From JBQCEE01 sp051960575 (lineage in GTDB: Bacteria > Actinomycetota > Actinomycetes > Mycobacteriales > Jatrophihabitantaceae): DNA of 14,491 bases. The position numbers and the translations under genes were made by a program. Of the stretch, positions 1 through 5,856 are shown one piece after another. The notes beneath the pieces were generated by a model, which was not told the origin of the DNA, ran no database searches, and saw nothing but the letters and a program-made list of their open reading frames with translations. The number at the start of each line of letters is the position of its first letter. The first letter of the stretch is position 1. The DNA lies in the NCBI RefSeq assembly GCF_051960575.1, contig NZ_JBQCEE010000119.1, positions 1 to 14,491 of the forward strand. Reading direction: 5' to 3'.

Positions 1-1
1 G

Positions 2-664
2 GCCGCCCTGGCCGAGCTCGGCCGGCTCGTCGGCGCCGTGGGGCATGTGCTGCCGATGAGCCCGCTGCCGCTCGATCTCGTCGGCGAGGCCGACCGCTTC
101 GACCCCGCCGACCCCGACCGCGTGCGGCAGATCCGCGGGCAGTCGTCGATCGCCGCGACACCCGGGCGGGTGTTGTCGGTGCGGCTGCTGCCGGCGGGGG
201 CGCCCGCCTGCGCCGCCGCGGTCGACGCCGTGCGCGAGGCCGACGCCGTCGTGCTGGGGCCGGGGTCGTGGTTCACCTCGGTGATCCCGCACCTGCTGCT
301 GCGCGAGCTCGGCCGCGCGCTGGTCACGACCCGGGCCAAGGTGATCGTCACGCTGAATCTCGTGCCGCAGGTCGGCGAGACCGACCAGTACCAGCCGCAC
401 GAGCTCGTCCGGTTGCTGCGCAAGCACGCCGAGCCGCTGGGGGAGCTGCGCGTCGACCACGTGCTGGCCGACGCCGACGCCGTGCTCGATCCGCAGCCGT
501 TGGCCGACTACGTCGCGGGCATCGGGGCGCGTCTCATACTCTCTAGGCTCGCTGCGGACTCCGAGCCGGGCCTGCATGATCCAGACCGGCTCGCCGCAGC
601 GATCGCGGCCGCACTGGAACAACCGGCGGGCCGGGCGACGACAGTTCGTGAAGGGGTGCACTGA
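2..664 (+). CDS. CofD-like / YvcK family protein, 5'-truncated by the window edge
   Basis: This is the C-terminal ~220 residues of a gluconeogenesis-factor (YvcK/CofD-like) protein; the frame is open to the left edge, so the start is missing. The diagnostic stretches are GHVLPMSPLPL, IRGQSSIAATPG, the phosphate/nucleotide-site segment VVLGPGSWFTSVIPHLL (about residues 86-102 of the visible part) and VTLNLVPQVGETDQY. The order and spacing match the Mycobacterium tuberculosis Rv1422 protein as I remember it. Family members bind UDP-sugars and influence cell-wall precursor supply and growth on gluconeogenic carbon; this role is known from the family, not visible here. The TGA at 662-664 directly abuts the whiA ATG, so the two genes are very likely co-transcribed and translationally coupled. 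The codons at 536-547 (ATA, CTC, TCT, AGG) are unusual for this GC-rich gene; see findings. Confidence 0.9.
   Translation, partial: AALAELGRLVGAVGHVLPMSPLPLDLVGEADRFDPADPDRVRQIRGQSSIAATPGRVLSVRLLPAGAPACAAAVDAVREADAVVLGPGSWFTSVIPHLLLRELGRALVTTRAKVIVTLNLVPQVGETDQYQPHELVRLLRKHAEPLGELRVDHVLADADAVLDPQPLADYVAGIGARLILSRLAADSEPGLHDPDRLAAAIAAALEQPAGRATTVREGVH
536..549 (+). promoter_or_regulatory. Candidate internal promoter upstream of whiA, inside yvcK
   Basis: Within the yvcK reading frame the codons ATA, CTC, TCT, AGG, CTC create two overlapping -10-like hexamers, TACTCT (537-542) and TAGGCT (544-549), about 115-125 nt before whiA. ATA, TCT and AGG are conspicuously rare in the surrounding genes, suggesting the bases are held for a reason other than protein sequence. 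No convincing -35 element is seen at 16-18 nt upstream. In Streptomyces coelicolor whiA has a second promoter inside the upstream gene, which makes the position plausible. This is inference. Confidence 0.25.
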
Positions 665-1669
665 ATGGCCATGACCGCCACGGTCAAGGACGAACTGTCG
701 CGGGTCTCGGTGAGCCGCCTGTCCGCGCGCAAGGCGGAGCTGGCGACGATGCTGCGGTTCGCGGGCGCGCTGCACCTCGTGGGCGGCCACATCGTCATCG
801 AGGCCGAGCTCGACACCGGCTCGGTCGCCCGCCGGCTGCGCAAGGAGATCGCCGAGATCTTCGGCCACGGCTCGGACGTGCAGATGCTCGCCGCCGGGGG
901 CATCCGCAAGGGCTCGCGCTACCTCGTGCGTGTCACGAAGGACGGCGAGCGGCTGGCCCGCCAGGCTGGCCTGGTCGACCTGCGCGGCCGCCCGGTGAAG
1001 GGCCTGCCGCACCTGGTCGTCGCCGGCGGCATCGCCGACGCGGAGGCCGCCGGGCGTGGCGCCTTCCTCGCCCACGGCTCGCTCACCGAGCCGGGCCGGG
1101 CCAGTTCGCTCGAGATCACCGGCCCCTCGGCCGAGGCCGCGTTCGCGTTCGTCGGGGTCGGGGGGCGCCTGGGGGTCTCGGCCACGGCCCGTGAGGTGCG
1201 CGGCAGCGACCGGGTCGTCGTGCGCGACGGCGACGCGATAAGCGCGTTGCTCACCCGCATCGGCGCGCACGAGTCGGTGCTGGCGTGGGAGGAGCGGCGC
1301 ATGCGCCGCGAGGTGCGGGCGACCGCGAACCGGCTGGCCAACTTCGACGACGCCAACCTGCGCCGCTCGGCCCGCGCCGCCGTGGCGGCGGGGGCGCGCG
1401 TGCAGCGGGCGCTCGAGATCCTCGGCGACGACGCGCCCGAGCACCTGCTGCAGGCGGGCCGGCTGCGGCTCGAGCACAAGCAGGCCTCGCTCGAGGAGCT
1501 CGGCGCGTTGAGCGACCCGGTGATGACGAAGGACGCGGTGGCCGGGCGCATCCGCCGCCTGCTGGCCATGGCCGACAAGCGCGCCGCCCAGCTCGGCATC
1601 CCCGACACCGAGTCGGCCGTGACGCCCGACATGCTCGATCCCGAGGGCGACGGCGACCCGCAGGAGTGA
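665..1669 (+). CDS. whiA: Sporulation/cell-division transcription factor WhiA
   Basis: A 334-residue protein, near the usual WhiA length (about 325-330). The N-terminal half is the degenerate LAGLIDADG homing-endonuclease fold typical of WhiA, with VKDELSRVSVSRLSARKAEL near the start, LLRFAGALH-like and EAELDTGSVARRLRKEI segments, and GAFLAHGSLTEPG around residue 135. The C-terminal third carries the conserved RREVRATANRLANFDDANLRRSA-type sequence around residue 215, then a helix-turn-helix region including LRLEHKQASLEELGALSDPVMTKDAVAGRIRRL. In Streptomyces, WhiA works with WhiB to switch growing hyphae to sporulation septation; in non-sporulating actinobacteria it regulates division genes. 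ATG 665 follows the yvcK stop with no spacer and has AAGGGG at 651-656, 8 nt upstream. An in-frame ATG at 671 is an alternative start. Stop is TGA. The family is certain; the exact start is less so. Confidence 0.96.
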   Translation: MAMTATVKDELSRVSVSRLSARKAELATMLRFAGALHLVGGHIVIEAELDTGSVARRLRKEIAEIFGHGSDVQMLAAGGIRKGSRYLVRVTKDGERLARQAGLVDLRGRPVKGLPHLVVAGGIADAEAAGRGAFLAHGSLTEPGRASSLEITGPSAEAAFAFVGVGGRLGVSATAREVRGSDRVVVRDGDAISALLTRIGAHESVLAWEERRMRREVRATANRLANFDDANLRRSARAAVAAGARVQRALEILGDDAPEHLLQAGRLRLEHKQASLEELGALSDPVMTKDAVAGRIRRLLAMADKRAAQLGIPDTESAVTPDMLDPEGDGDPQE

Positions 1670-1711
1670 TCCCCGGCGTGACCCGGGTCTACTCCGCGGT
1701 AACCGAAGGCG

Positions 1712-1741
1712 TTCGGCGCGGGCGATGCGCTTGGGTAGGGT
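1712..1741 (+). promoter_or_regulatory. Candidate promoter of the gap-pgk-tpiA operon
   Basis: The 109-nt whiA-gap spacer (1670-1778) contains TAGGGT at 1736-1741, an actinobacterial-type -10 (TANNNT). A weak -35-like TTCGGC lies at 1712-1717 with an 18-nt spacer. Transcription would start near 1748, giving a leader of about 30 nt that ends in GAGGAGA (1766-1772), the ribosome-binding site that fixes the gap start. No hairpin strong enough to call a whiA terminator is visible here. Confidence 0.35.
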
Positions 1742-1778
1742 CCACAGACGTCTGACCACTCGCACGAGGAGATCTGCC

Positions 1779-2783
1779 GTGACCGTACGCGTCGGCATCA
1801 ACGGCTTCGGCCGCATCGGCCGCAACTTCTACCGGGCGGTCGCCGCGTCCGGTGCCGACATCGAGATCGTCGGCGTCAACGACCTGACCGACAACGCCAC
1901 GCTCGCCCACCTGCTCAAGTACGACTCGATCCTCGGCCGCTTCCCCGGCACGGTGACGAGCACCGAGGACGAGATCGCCGTGGACGGGAAGGCATTCAAG
2001 GCGTTCGCCCACCGCGACCCGGCGCAGCTGCCCTGGGGCGACCTCGGCGCCGACGTCGTCATCGAGTCGACCGGCATCTTCACCAACGCCGAGAAGGCGC
2101 GCGTCCACGTCGACGGTGGGGCCAAGAAGGTGATCATCTCGGCGCCGGCGAGCAACGAGGACGTCACCATCGTCATGGGCGTCAACGACGGCGACTACGA
2201 CGCGAGCAAGCACACGATCATCTCGAACGCGTCGTGCACCACCAACTGCCTCGGCCCGCTGGCCAAGGTGCTGCACGACGCCGTCGGCATCGAGCGTGGC
2301 CTGATGACCACGATCCACGCCTACACCCAGGACCAGAACCTGCAGGACGGCCCGCACAAGGACCTCCGCCGCGCCCGCGCCGCCGCGCTGAACATCGTGC
2401 CGACCAGCACCGGCGCCGCGAAGGCCATCGGGCTCGTGCTGCCCGAGCTCAAGGGCAAGCTCGACGGCTACGCGCTGCGCGTGCCGATCCCCACGGGCTC
2501 GGCCACCGACCTCACCGTCACCACGTCGCGCGACACCAGCGTCGACGAGGTCGTCGAGGCCTACCGCGCCGCGGCCGACGGCCCGCTGAAGGGCATCCTC
2601 ACCTTCACCGCCGACCCGATCGTCAGCTCGGACATCGTCACCGACCCGGCGTCGTGCATCTTCGACTCGGGCCTGACCAAGGTCATCGGCAACCAGGTCA
2701 AGGTCGTCGGCTGGTACGACAACGAGTGGGGCTACTCGAACCGCCTCGTCGACCTGTCGGTGCTCGTCGGCTCGTCGCTCTGA
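1779..2783 (+). CDS. gap: Glyceraldehyde-3-phosphate dehydrogenase, type I (NAD-dependent class)
   Basis: This enzyme oxidises and phosphorylates glyceraldehyde-3-phosphate to 1,3-bisphosphoglycerate in glycolysis and works in reverse in gluconeogenesis; it acts in the cytoplasm as a tetramer. The 334-residue product is of family length. The Rossmann nucleotide-binding motif INGFGRIGR is at residues 7-15. The catalytic cysteine is Cys153 in NASCTTNC, the partner His180 is in TIHAYTQDQ, and the C-terminal signature WYDNEWGYSNR is present. GTG 1779 is chosen because GAGGAGA (1766-1772) sits 6 nt upstream and the protein then starts directly with TVRVGINGFG; the longer frame from ATG 1725 would add 18 non-conserved Arg-rich residues. 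It is the first gene of a three-gene glycolytic unit, with pgk starting 4 nt after its TGA. Confidence 0.97.
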   Translation: MTVRVGINGFGRIGRNFYRAVAASGADIEIVGVNDLTDNATLAHLLKYDSILGRFPGTVTSTEDEIAVDGKAFKAFAHRDPAQLPWGDLGADVVIESTGIFTNAEKARVHVDGGAKKVIISAPASNEDVTIVMGVNDGDYDASKHTIISNASCTTNCLGPLAKVLHDAVGIERGLMTTIHAYTQDQNLQDGPHKDLRRARAAALNIVPTSTGAAKAIGLVLPELKGKLDGYALRVPIPTGSATDLTVTTSRDTSVDEVVEAYRAAADGPLKGILTFTADPIVSSDIVTDPASCIFDSGLTKVIGNQVKVVGWYDNEWGYSNRLVDLSVLVGSSL

Positions 2784-2787
2784 TTCC

Positions 2788-3996
2788 ATGCGCACGCTCG
2801 ACGACCTGATCAAGCACGGCGTGCAGGGCCGGCGCGTGCTGGTGCGCTCCGACCTCAACGTGCCGCTCAAGGACGGGAAGGTCACCGACGACGGCCGCAT
2901 CCGCGCGTCGCTGCCGGTGCTCACGAAGCTGCTCGACCACGGTGCGCGCGTGATCGTCACCGCGCACCTGGGCCGGCCGAAGGGCGCGCCCGACCCGCAG
3001 TACTCGCTGCGGCCGGTGGCCGACCGCTTGGCGCAACTGCTCGGGCGGCCGGTCGAGTTCGCGCTCGACACGGTCGGCGAGAGCGCGCGGCTGCTCGCGA
3101 ACGAGCTCAAGGACGGCGAGCTGCTGCTGCTCGAGAACGTGCGCTTCAACGCCGGTGAGACCAGCAAGGACGAGGGCGAGCGGGCCGAGTTCGCCCGCTG
3201 CCTCGCCCTGCTCACCGGCGGTGAGGACGAGGGCGGCGCCTACGTCGACGACGCCTTCGGGGCGGTGCACCGCAAGCACGCGTCCGTGTACGACATCGCC
3301 ACGCTGCTGCCGCACTACTGCGGCGACCTCGTGCGCGACGAGGTGCGCGTGCTCGAGCAGCTCGTCGGCGAGCCGGCGCGGCCGTACGTCGTCGTGCTCG
3401 GCGGGTCGAAGGTGAGCGACAAGCTCGCCGTCATCGACAACCTGCTGCCGAAGGTCGACCGCCTGCTCGTCGGCGGCGGCATGTGCTTCACCTTCCTCGC
3501 CGCGCAGGGGCACGAGGTCGGCGACTCGCTGCTCGAGACCGACCAGGTCGAGAACTGCCGGCGGCTGCTCGCCGAGGCCGGCGACAAGATCGTGCTGCCC
3601 ACCGACATCGTCGTCTCGGCCGAGTTCAGCGCCGACGCGGCGACCCAGACGGTGGCTGCCGACGCGATTCCGGCCGGGCAGAAGGGGCTCGACATCGGGC
3701 CGCGGTCGGTCGAGGCCTTCGCGGCGGCGCTGGCCGACGCGCAGACGGTGTTCTGGAACGGCCCGATGGGTGTCTTCGAACTGGCCCCGTTCGCGGCCGG
3801 CACGAAGGGTGTCGCCGAGGCGGTCACCGCCGCTCCGGGTCTCTCCGTGGTCGGCGGCGGCGACTCGGCCGCGGCCGTGCGCGCGCTCGGCCTCGACGTC
3901 ACCGCGTTCGGGCACATCTCCACCGGTGGGGGCGCGTCGCTGGAGTACCTCGAGGGCAAGGAGCTGCCGGGTGTCGCCGTTCTGGAACAGGTCTGA
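2788..3996 (+). CDS. pgk: Phosphoglycerate kinase
   Basis: This enzyme transfers the acyl phosphate of 1,3-bisphosphoglycerate to ADP, making ATP and 3-phosphoglycerate; it is a cytoplasmic monomer. The 402 residues match the family length. Visible signatures are VRSDLNVPLKDG near residue 18, the substrate-binding HLGRPKG near residue 60, LENVRFNAGE near residue 115, VVLGGSKVSDKL before the hinge, and the nucleotide-binding C-terminal GGGDS at residues 356-360 followed by HISTGGGASLEYLEG. No residue that should be conserved appears missing. ATG 2788 lies 4 nt after the gap stop with no separate Shine-Dalgarno sequence, so translation is probably coupled to gap. Confidence 0.97.
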   Translation: MRTLDDLIKHGVQGRRVLVRSDLNVPLKDGKVTDDGRIRASLPVLTKLLDHGARVIVTAHLGRPKGAPDPQYSLRPVADRLAQLLGRPVEFALDTVGESARLLANELKDGELLLLENVRFNAGETSKDEGERAEFARCLALLTGGEDEGGAYVDDAFGAVHRKHASVYDIATLLPHYCGDLVRDEVRVLEQLVGEPARPYVVVLGGSKVSDKLAVIDNLLPKVDRLLVGGGMCFTFLAAQGHEVGDSLLETDQVENCRRLLAEAGDKIVLPTDIVVSAEFSADAATQTVAADAIPAGQKGLDIGPRSVEAFAAALADAQTVFWNGPMGVFELAPFAAGTKGVAEAVTAAPGLSVVGGGDSAAAVRALGLDVTAFGHISTGGGASLEYLEGKELPGVAVLEQV

Positions 3997-4000
3997 ACCG

Positions 4001-4807
4001 GTGGCGAAGGCGCGCACGCCGCGCGACGGGCGACTCACGCTCATCGCCGGCAACTGGAAGATGAACCTGAACCACCTCGAGGCCATCGGGCTGGTGCAGA
4101 AGCTCGCGTTCAGCCTGAACGAGGAGCAGTTCGACGCCATCGAGGTCGCCGTGCTGCCGCCGTTCACCGACATCCGCAGCGTCCAGACCGTGATCGACGG
4201 CGACAAGATGCCGATCAGCTACGGCGCGCAGGACCTCGCCCCGCAGGACTCCGGCGCCTTCACCGGCGACATCAGCGGGGCGATGCTGGCCAAGCTCGGC
4301 TGCACGTACGTCGTGGTCGGGCACAGCGAGCGGCGGCAGTACCACCACGAGGACGACGAGGTCGTCAACAGCAAGGTGGTCGCGGCGTTCCGCAACGGCC
4401 TGACGCCGATCCTCTGCGTCGGCGAGGCGCTCGACGTGCGCGAGGCCGGCGGGCACTGCAGCCACTGCACCGACCAGCTCACCGCCGCGCTGCGCGGCGT
4501 CACCGCAGAGCAGGCCGAGACGATCGTGATCGCCTACGAGCCGATCTGGGCGATCGGCACCGGCCAGGTCGCCACGCCCGCGGATGCGCAGGAAGTCTGC
4601 GCCGCCCTGCGGGCACGGCTCGGCGAGCTGTACTCGCCGGAGGTCGCCGCCCGCGTCCGGGTGCTGTACGGCGGGTCGGTGAAGGCCGCCAACGCGCGCG
4701 AGATCGTCGCCCAGCCCGACGTCGACGGCGCGCTGGTCGGCGGGGCGAGCATCGACCCGGACGAGTTCGCCAAGCTCTGCATCGCCGCCGGCGAGCAGGG
4801 CGCCTGA
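4001..4807 (+). CDS. tpiA: Triosephosphate isomerase
   Basis: This enzyme interconverts dihydroxyacetone phosphate and glyceraldehyde-3-phosphate, supplying the substrate of Gap encoded two genes upstream; it is a cytoplasmic dimer. The 268-residue product has all three catalytic residues: Lys20 in AGNWKMNLN, His108 in GHSERRQY and Glu180 in the signature AYEPIWAIGTG. The phosphate-gripping loop and GGSVK also follow in the usual order. GTG 4001 is chosen because it lies 4 nt after the pgk stop and gives only about 14 residues before the conserved LIAGNWKMN. Open frame continues upstream inside pgk, but that sequence is not TpiA-like. Stop is TGA. Confidence 0.97.
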   Translation: MAKARTPRDGRLTLIAGNWKMNLNHLEAIGLVQKLAFSLNEEQFDAIEVAVLPPFTDIRSVQTVIDGDKMPISYGAQDLAPQDSGAFTGDISGAMLAKLGCTYVVVGHSERRQYHHEDDEVVNSKVVAAFRNGLTPILCVGEALDVREAGGHCSHCTDQLTAALRGVTAEQAETIVIAYEPIWAIGTGQVATPADAQEVCAALRARLGELYSPEVAARVRVLYGGSVKAANAREIVAQPDVDGALVGGASIDPDEFAKLCIAAGEQGA

Positions 4808-4840
4808 TCAGCCCGACCCCGACTCGCGGCCGCGCACCGG

Positions 4841-4868
4841 TTCCCCGGACACCTGCACCAGGTATCGT
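4841..4868 (+). promoter_or_regulatory. Candidate promoter of secG-rbpA
   Basis: The 102-nt tpiA-secG gap (4808-4909) contains TATCGT at 4863-4868, a reasonable -10. A poor -35-like TTCCCC lies at 4841-4846 with a 16-nt spacer. The gap is longer than the others in this strand run, consistent with a separate transcription start for secG. No clear tpiA terminator is visible; the only palindrome is the GC-only CGCGGCCGCG without a T tract. Confidence 0.3.
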
Positions 4869-4909
4869 GAGCGCGTTCCGCACCGTACGAGAGTGACGAA
4901 GGCCCACCC

Positions 4910-5143
4910 GTGATCCTGACCCTGCAGATCGTGCTCGTCATCGCGAGCCTGCTGCTCGTCGTCCTGGTGCTGCTGCACCGCGGCAAGGGCGGCGGCCTGT
5001 CGTCCATGCTCGGCGGGTCCTTCTACTCCAGCCTCTCCGGCTCGTCGGTCGTCGAGCGCAACCTCGACCGGCTCACGATCATCGCCGGCGCCGTGTGGGC
5101 CATCTGCATCATCGGCCTCGGCCTGCTCTACAAGCATTCGTAA
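4910..5143 (+). CDS. secG: Protein-export membrane protein SecG
   Basis: This small subunit of the SecYEG translocon assists SecA-driven export. The 77-residue product has two hydrophobic helices, about residues 2-22 (ILTLQIVLVIASLLLVVLVL) and 55-74. They are separated by the conserved cytoplasmic loop with HRGKGGGLSSMLGGS. Length and layout match mycobacterial SecG. The GTG start has AAGG at 4899-4902, 7 nt upstream. Stop is TAA, the only one among the complete genes here. Its position between tpiA and rbpA is conserved across actinobacteria. Confidence 0.95.
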   Translation: MILTLQIVLVIASLLLVVLVLLHRGKGGGLSSMLGGSFYSSLSGSSVVERNLDRLTIIAGAVWAICIIGLGLLYKHS

Positions 5144-5173
5144 TCGACGTCGCTCAACCCGAGGGGATCGTTC

Positions 5174-5515
5174 GTGGCAGGTGGCAGTGCCATCAGGGGC
5201 AGCCGGGTCGGCGCAGGCCCCATGGGCGAGAACGAGCGCGGCGAGTCGGCGCCCCGGCAGCGGGTGTCGTTCTTCTGCGCGAACGGACACGAGATCAAGC
5301 CGGCCTTCGCCATCGACGCCGTGCTGCCCGACACCTGGGACTGCCCGCGCTGCGGCTTCCCCGCCGGCCGGGCCTCGGAGGCTCCGCCGAACGCGCCGCG
5401 CAACGAGCCGTACAAGACGCACCTGGCCTACGTGAAGGAGCGGCGCACCGACGAGGACGGCGCCGCCATCCTCGAGGAGGCCCTCGCGAAGCTCCGCGCC
5501 CGCCGCGGCGAGTAG
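5174..5515 (+). CDS. rbpA: RNA polymerase-binding protein RbpA
   Basis: RbpA binds the principal sigma factor and RNA polymerase and stabilises open promoter complexes in actinobacteria. The 113-residue protein shows the family layout: a basic N-terminal tail with AIRGSRVGAG (residues 6-15), the APRQRV motif, a zinc-ribbon core with Cys35, His39, Cys57 and Cys60 (CANGH and CPRC), and the C-terminal sigma-interaction helix with ERRTDEDGAAILEEALAKLR. It is therefore the zinc-binding form, like the Streptomyces protein and unlike the mycobacterial one. GTG 5174 has GAGGGG at 5161-5166, 7 nt upstream. The gene lies 30 nt after secG and is probably in the same transcript. It ends in TAG (5513-5515), which matters when interpreting the TAG inside tkt. 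Confidence 0.95.
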   Translation: MAGGSAIRGSRVGAGPMGENERGESAPRQRVSFFCANGHEIKPAFAIDAVLPDTWDCPRCGFPAGRASEAPPNAPRNEPYKTHLAYVKERRTDEDGAAILEEALAKLRARRGE

Positions 5516-5530
5516 TCCCGACGCCGGGAC
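5515..5530 (+). terminator. Short perfect hairpin overlapping the rbpA stop codon
   Basis: GTCCCG (5515-5520) and CGGGAC (5525-5530) form a perfect 6-bp stem with a 4-nt ACGC loop, starting at the last base of the rbpA stop. There is no following T tract, so intrinsic termination is uncertain. T-less hairpins are common at gene ends in GC-rich actinobacteria. The first palindromic repeat begins immediately inside its 3' arm. Confidence 0.35.
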
Positions 5531-5595
5531 GCGCGTCCTGCCGGATCTTGATGGTCGGACCGGGCCGCGATCCGGTGACGGCATCACGATCCGGC
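5525..5595 (+). repeat. ~70-bp direct repeat, copy 1
   Basis: This 71-bp copy matches 5757-5825 with only three substitutions (5571, 5585, 5586) and one 2-bp length difference near its start. It opens with the perfect palindrome GGACGCGCGTCC (5527-5538). A larger inverted repeat follows: CCGGATCTTGATG (5541-5553) pairs with CATCACGATCCGG (5582-5594) at 12 of 13 positions. It is probably non-coding, since the reading frames through it are not gene-like and it sits between convergent gene ends. I do not recognise the family. Confidence 0.9.
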
Positions 5596-5618
5596 TCAGT
5601 CCGCCGCGTCCCGCTGCC

Positions 5619-5673
5619 TTTGCGCCTGCACCTGGCGGGTCGGCGGCCTGACGCCGTCAGGTGGCGGCGCAAA
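5619..5673 (+). repeat. 55-nt palindromic element, copy A
   Basis: The element is bounded by TTTGCGCC (5619-5626) and its inverted complement GGCGCAAA (5666-5673). A second paired segment lies inside, CACCTG (5629-5634) with CAGGTG (5658-5663), giving a 14-bp stem interrupted by one 2x2 internal loop. A 6-bp alternative hairpin, CCTGAC-GCC-GTCAGG, sits in its centre. It aligns end to end without gaps to 5693-5747 at 43 of 55 positions. Confidence 0.85.
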
Positions 5674-5692
5674 CCTGCGCCGGCCGGCCACC

Positions 5693-5747
5693 TTTGCGCC
5701 CGCAGCTGTCGGCTCGACCGCCTGAACCCAACAGTTCGCGGCGCAAA
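5693..5747 (+). repeat. 55-nt palindromic element, copy B
   Basis: This copy has the same length and the same 8-bp ends (TTTGCGCC at 5693-5700, GGCGCAAA at 5740-5747) as copy A, which begins 74 nt upstream; 19 nt separate the two. The inner stem is weaker: CTGT pairs with ACAG across a 5x5 internal loop. The terminal 8 bp are thus conserved exactly while the interior has diverged, as expected for an element whose ends matter most. Confidence 0.85.
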
Positions 5748-5756
5748 GCTCGTTCA

Positions 5757-5825
5757 CGGGACGCGTCCTGCCGGATCTTGATGGTCGGACCGGGCCGCGA
5801 CCCGGTGACGGCATTCCGATCCGGC
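5757..5825 (+). repeat. ~70-bp direct repeat, copy 2
   Basis: This 69-bp partner of 5525-5595 has the same orientation, with the core offset by exactly 230 bp (5533 to 5763). It begins with the palindrome GGACGCGTCC (5759-5768). It keeps the outer CCGGATC / GATCCGG pair, but the two substitutions at 5815-5816 weaken the long stem seen in copy 1. It ends about 30 nt before the stop codon of the convergent oxidoreductase gene. Confidence 0.9.
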
Positions 5826-5856
5826 CGGCCGGGCCCGCGTGCGCTCTCGGCCGTGT

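Noticed and set aside
5525..5825. CRISPR array or insertion sequence in the rbpA-oxidoreductase gap
   Set aside because: There are only two copies of each repeat, no regular spacer pattern, no cas genes and no transposase. The structure is better described as an intergenic repeat cluster of unknown type.
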